From Gammaproteobacteria bacterium (GTDB lineage: Bacteria > Pseudomonadota > Gammaproteobacteria > Competibacterales > Competibacteraceae): a stretch of 64,000 nucleotides of DNA. The notes beneath the pieces are model-generated. The model was not told the DNA's origin and ran no database searches. It saw only the letters and a list, made by a program, of their open reading frames with translations. Numbering within the stretch: the first letter of the stretch is position 1; each line of letters starts with the position of its first letter. Shown here one piece after another: positions 63,496 through 64,000 of this stretch. The stretch is taken from NCBI GenBank assembly GCA_024234995.1, contig JACKNF010000001.1:1-64000 (forward strand), given 5' to 3'. A program made the translations under genes and the position numbers.

Positions 63496-64000
63496 ATGAT
63501 CAAAGCCATTACCTTCGATCTCGATGATACCTTATGGGATATCTGGCCGGTTGTCGAGCGCGCTGAAGGGCTGTTGCATGACTGGTTGATCACCCATTAT
63601 CCACGCATCCCGGAGCAGTTTACGCCGCTGGAATTACGGGAGTTATCGCAGGAGGTGATCGCTACCTGCCCGGAGATTGCCCATGATCGCACCCGGTTGC
63701 GCAAGGAAGCATTGTGGCTGGCGGCGCGGCGGGCGGATTATGTGGAATTCGACGTGGAAAGTGCCTTTGCTGTGTTTTTCATCGCCCGCAACGCCGTGGA
63801 ACCGTTTGCAGATGTTCAACCGGCCCTGGAGCGGTTGGCCCGGCGCTATACGCTAGCATCGCTATCCAATGGCAATGCTGATCTACGGTTGATTGGCCTG
63901 CATAACCTGTTTGCTTTCTCACTCAATGCGATAGATGTCGGCGCAGCAAAACCAGCGCCGCTCATGTTCGAGCAGGCATGTCAACGGTTAGCGGCACGGC
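63496..64000 (+). CDS. HAD-family hydrolase (YigB-like), partial
   Basis: The reading frame starts at the ATG at 63496, two bases after metZ, and runs off the window end. The translated start is MIKAITFDLDDTLWDIWPVV, with the nucleophile Asp in DLDDT. Later SLSNGNADLRLIGL (motif II) and the Lys of motif III in DVGAAKPAPLMF are visible. It resembles YigB-type phosphatases of small substrates such as FMN or sugar phosphates. The C-terminus is missing from the window. Confidence 0.88.
   Translation, partial: MIKAITFDLDDTLWDIWPVVERAEGLLHDWLITHYPRIPEQFTPLELRELSQEVIATCPEIAHDRTRLRKEALWLAARRADYVEFDVESAFAVFFIARNAVEPFADVQPALERLARRYTLASLSNGNADLRLIGLHNLFAFSLNAIDVGAAKPAPLMFEQACQRLAAR

Overview
The window looks like chromosome from a gammaproteobacterium of moderate to fairly high GC. 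The block gyrA-pheA-hisC-tyrA and the block cvpA-purF-metZ are both typical of that class. The E. coli-type four-subunit fumarate reductase, UvrA, SohB and a complete tRNA-Val point the same way. A species cannot be assigned from the sequence alone.

Layout. (1) 1-5.0 kb: tRNA-Val(CAC), then frdABCD, a terminator, and a methyltransferase-fold gene that I read as rquA (rhodoquinone synthesis). Together these would make a rhodoquinol-fumarate respiration module. (2) 5.0-11.4 kb, minus strand: first island of an aryl-polyene/xanthomonadin-type pigment pathway (GT2 glycosyltransferase, ketoreductase, chain-length-factor-like protein, ketosynthase, MMPL exporter). (3) 11.8-22.9 kb: housekeeping or unrelated genes (SNF2 helicase, SohB, two DUF2157 membrane proteins, UvrA, a TauE/SafE permease). 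(4) 22.9-28.6 kb: second pigment island (UbiE-like methyltransferase, chorismatase, acyl carrier protein, acyltransferase-DUF218 fusion, second chain-length-factor-like protein, dehydratase, LolA-like protein). (5) 28.6-37.7 kb, all minus strand: an envelope locus with a secreted DUF4384 protein, a transmembrane Ser/Thr kinase carrying DUF4384, a five-repeat autotransporter, a CHAT-protease lipoprotein with TPR-like region, and an OmpA-like protein. (6) 37.9-40.7 kb: third pigment island (methyltransferase, hot-dog dehydratase, acyl ligase). (7) 40.8-49.1 kb: DUF2970 protein, lysozyme-like protein, a three-gene signalling operon (hybrid substrate-binding histidine kinase, receiver, receiver-PAS-GGDEF-EAL), an exported unknown, an M23-type peptidase and a decayed gene. 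(8) 49.1-54.1 kb: a very unusual fusion of a LivJ-type binding domain with an MscS channel, a triple-DUF2934 protein and a COG4255-type protein. (9) 54.2-64 kb: gyrA, aromatic amino acid genes, cvpA-purF-metZ and a HAD hydrolase cut by the window end.

How the genes fit together. The pigment genes form one plausible pathway: chorismatase makes a hydroxybenzoate starter, the ligase loads it, ACP/ketosynthase/ketoreductase/dehydratases build the polyene, and LolA-like, MMPL and transferase proteins move it to the envelope. The pathway is broken into three islands. The best candidate for an undescribed system is the CHAT envelope locus: three of its secreted proteins share a short DDPA-x-K-type motif in linker regions, which could be a recognition or cleavage site for the CHAT protease (a hypothesis). 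Other points of note are the ligand-binding MscS fusion, Val at the GyrA quinolone-determining position 83, and palindromic in-frame inserts inside coding genes.
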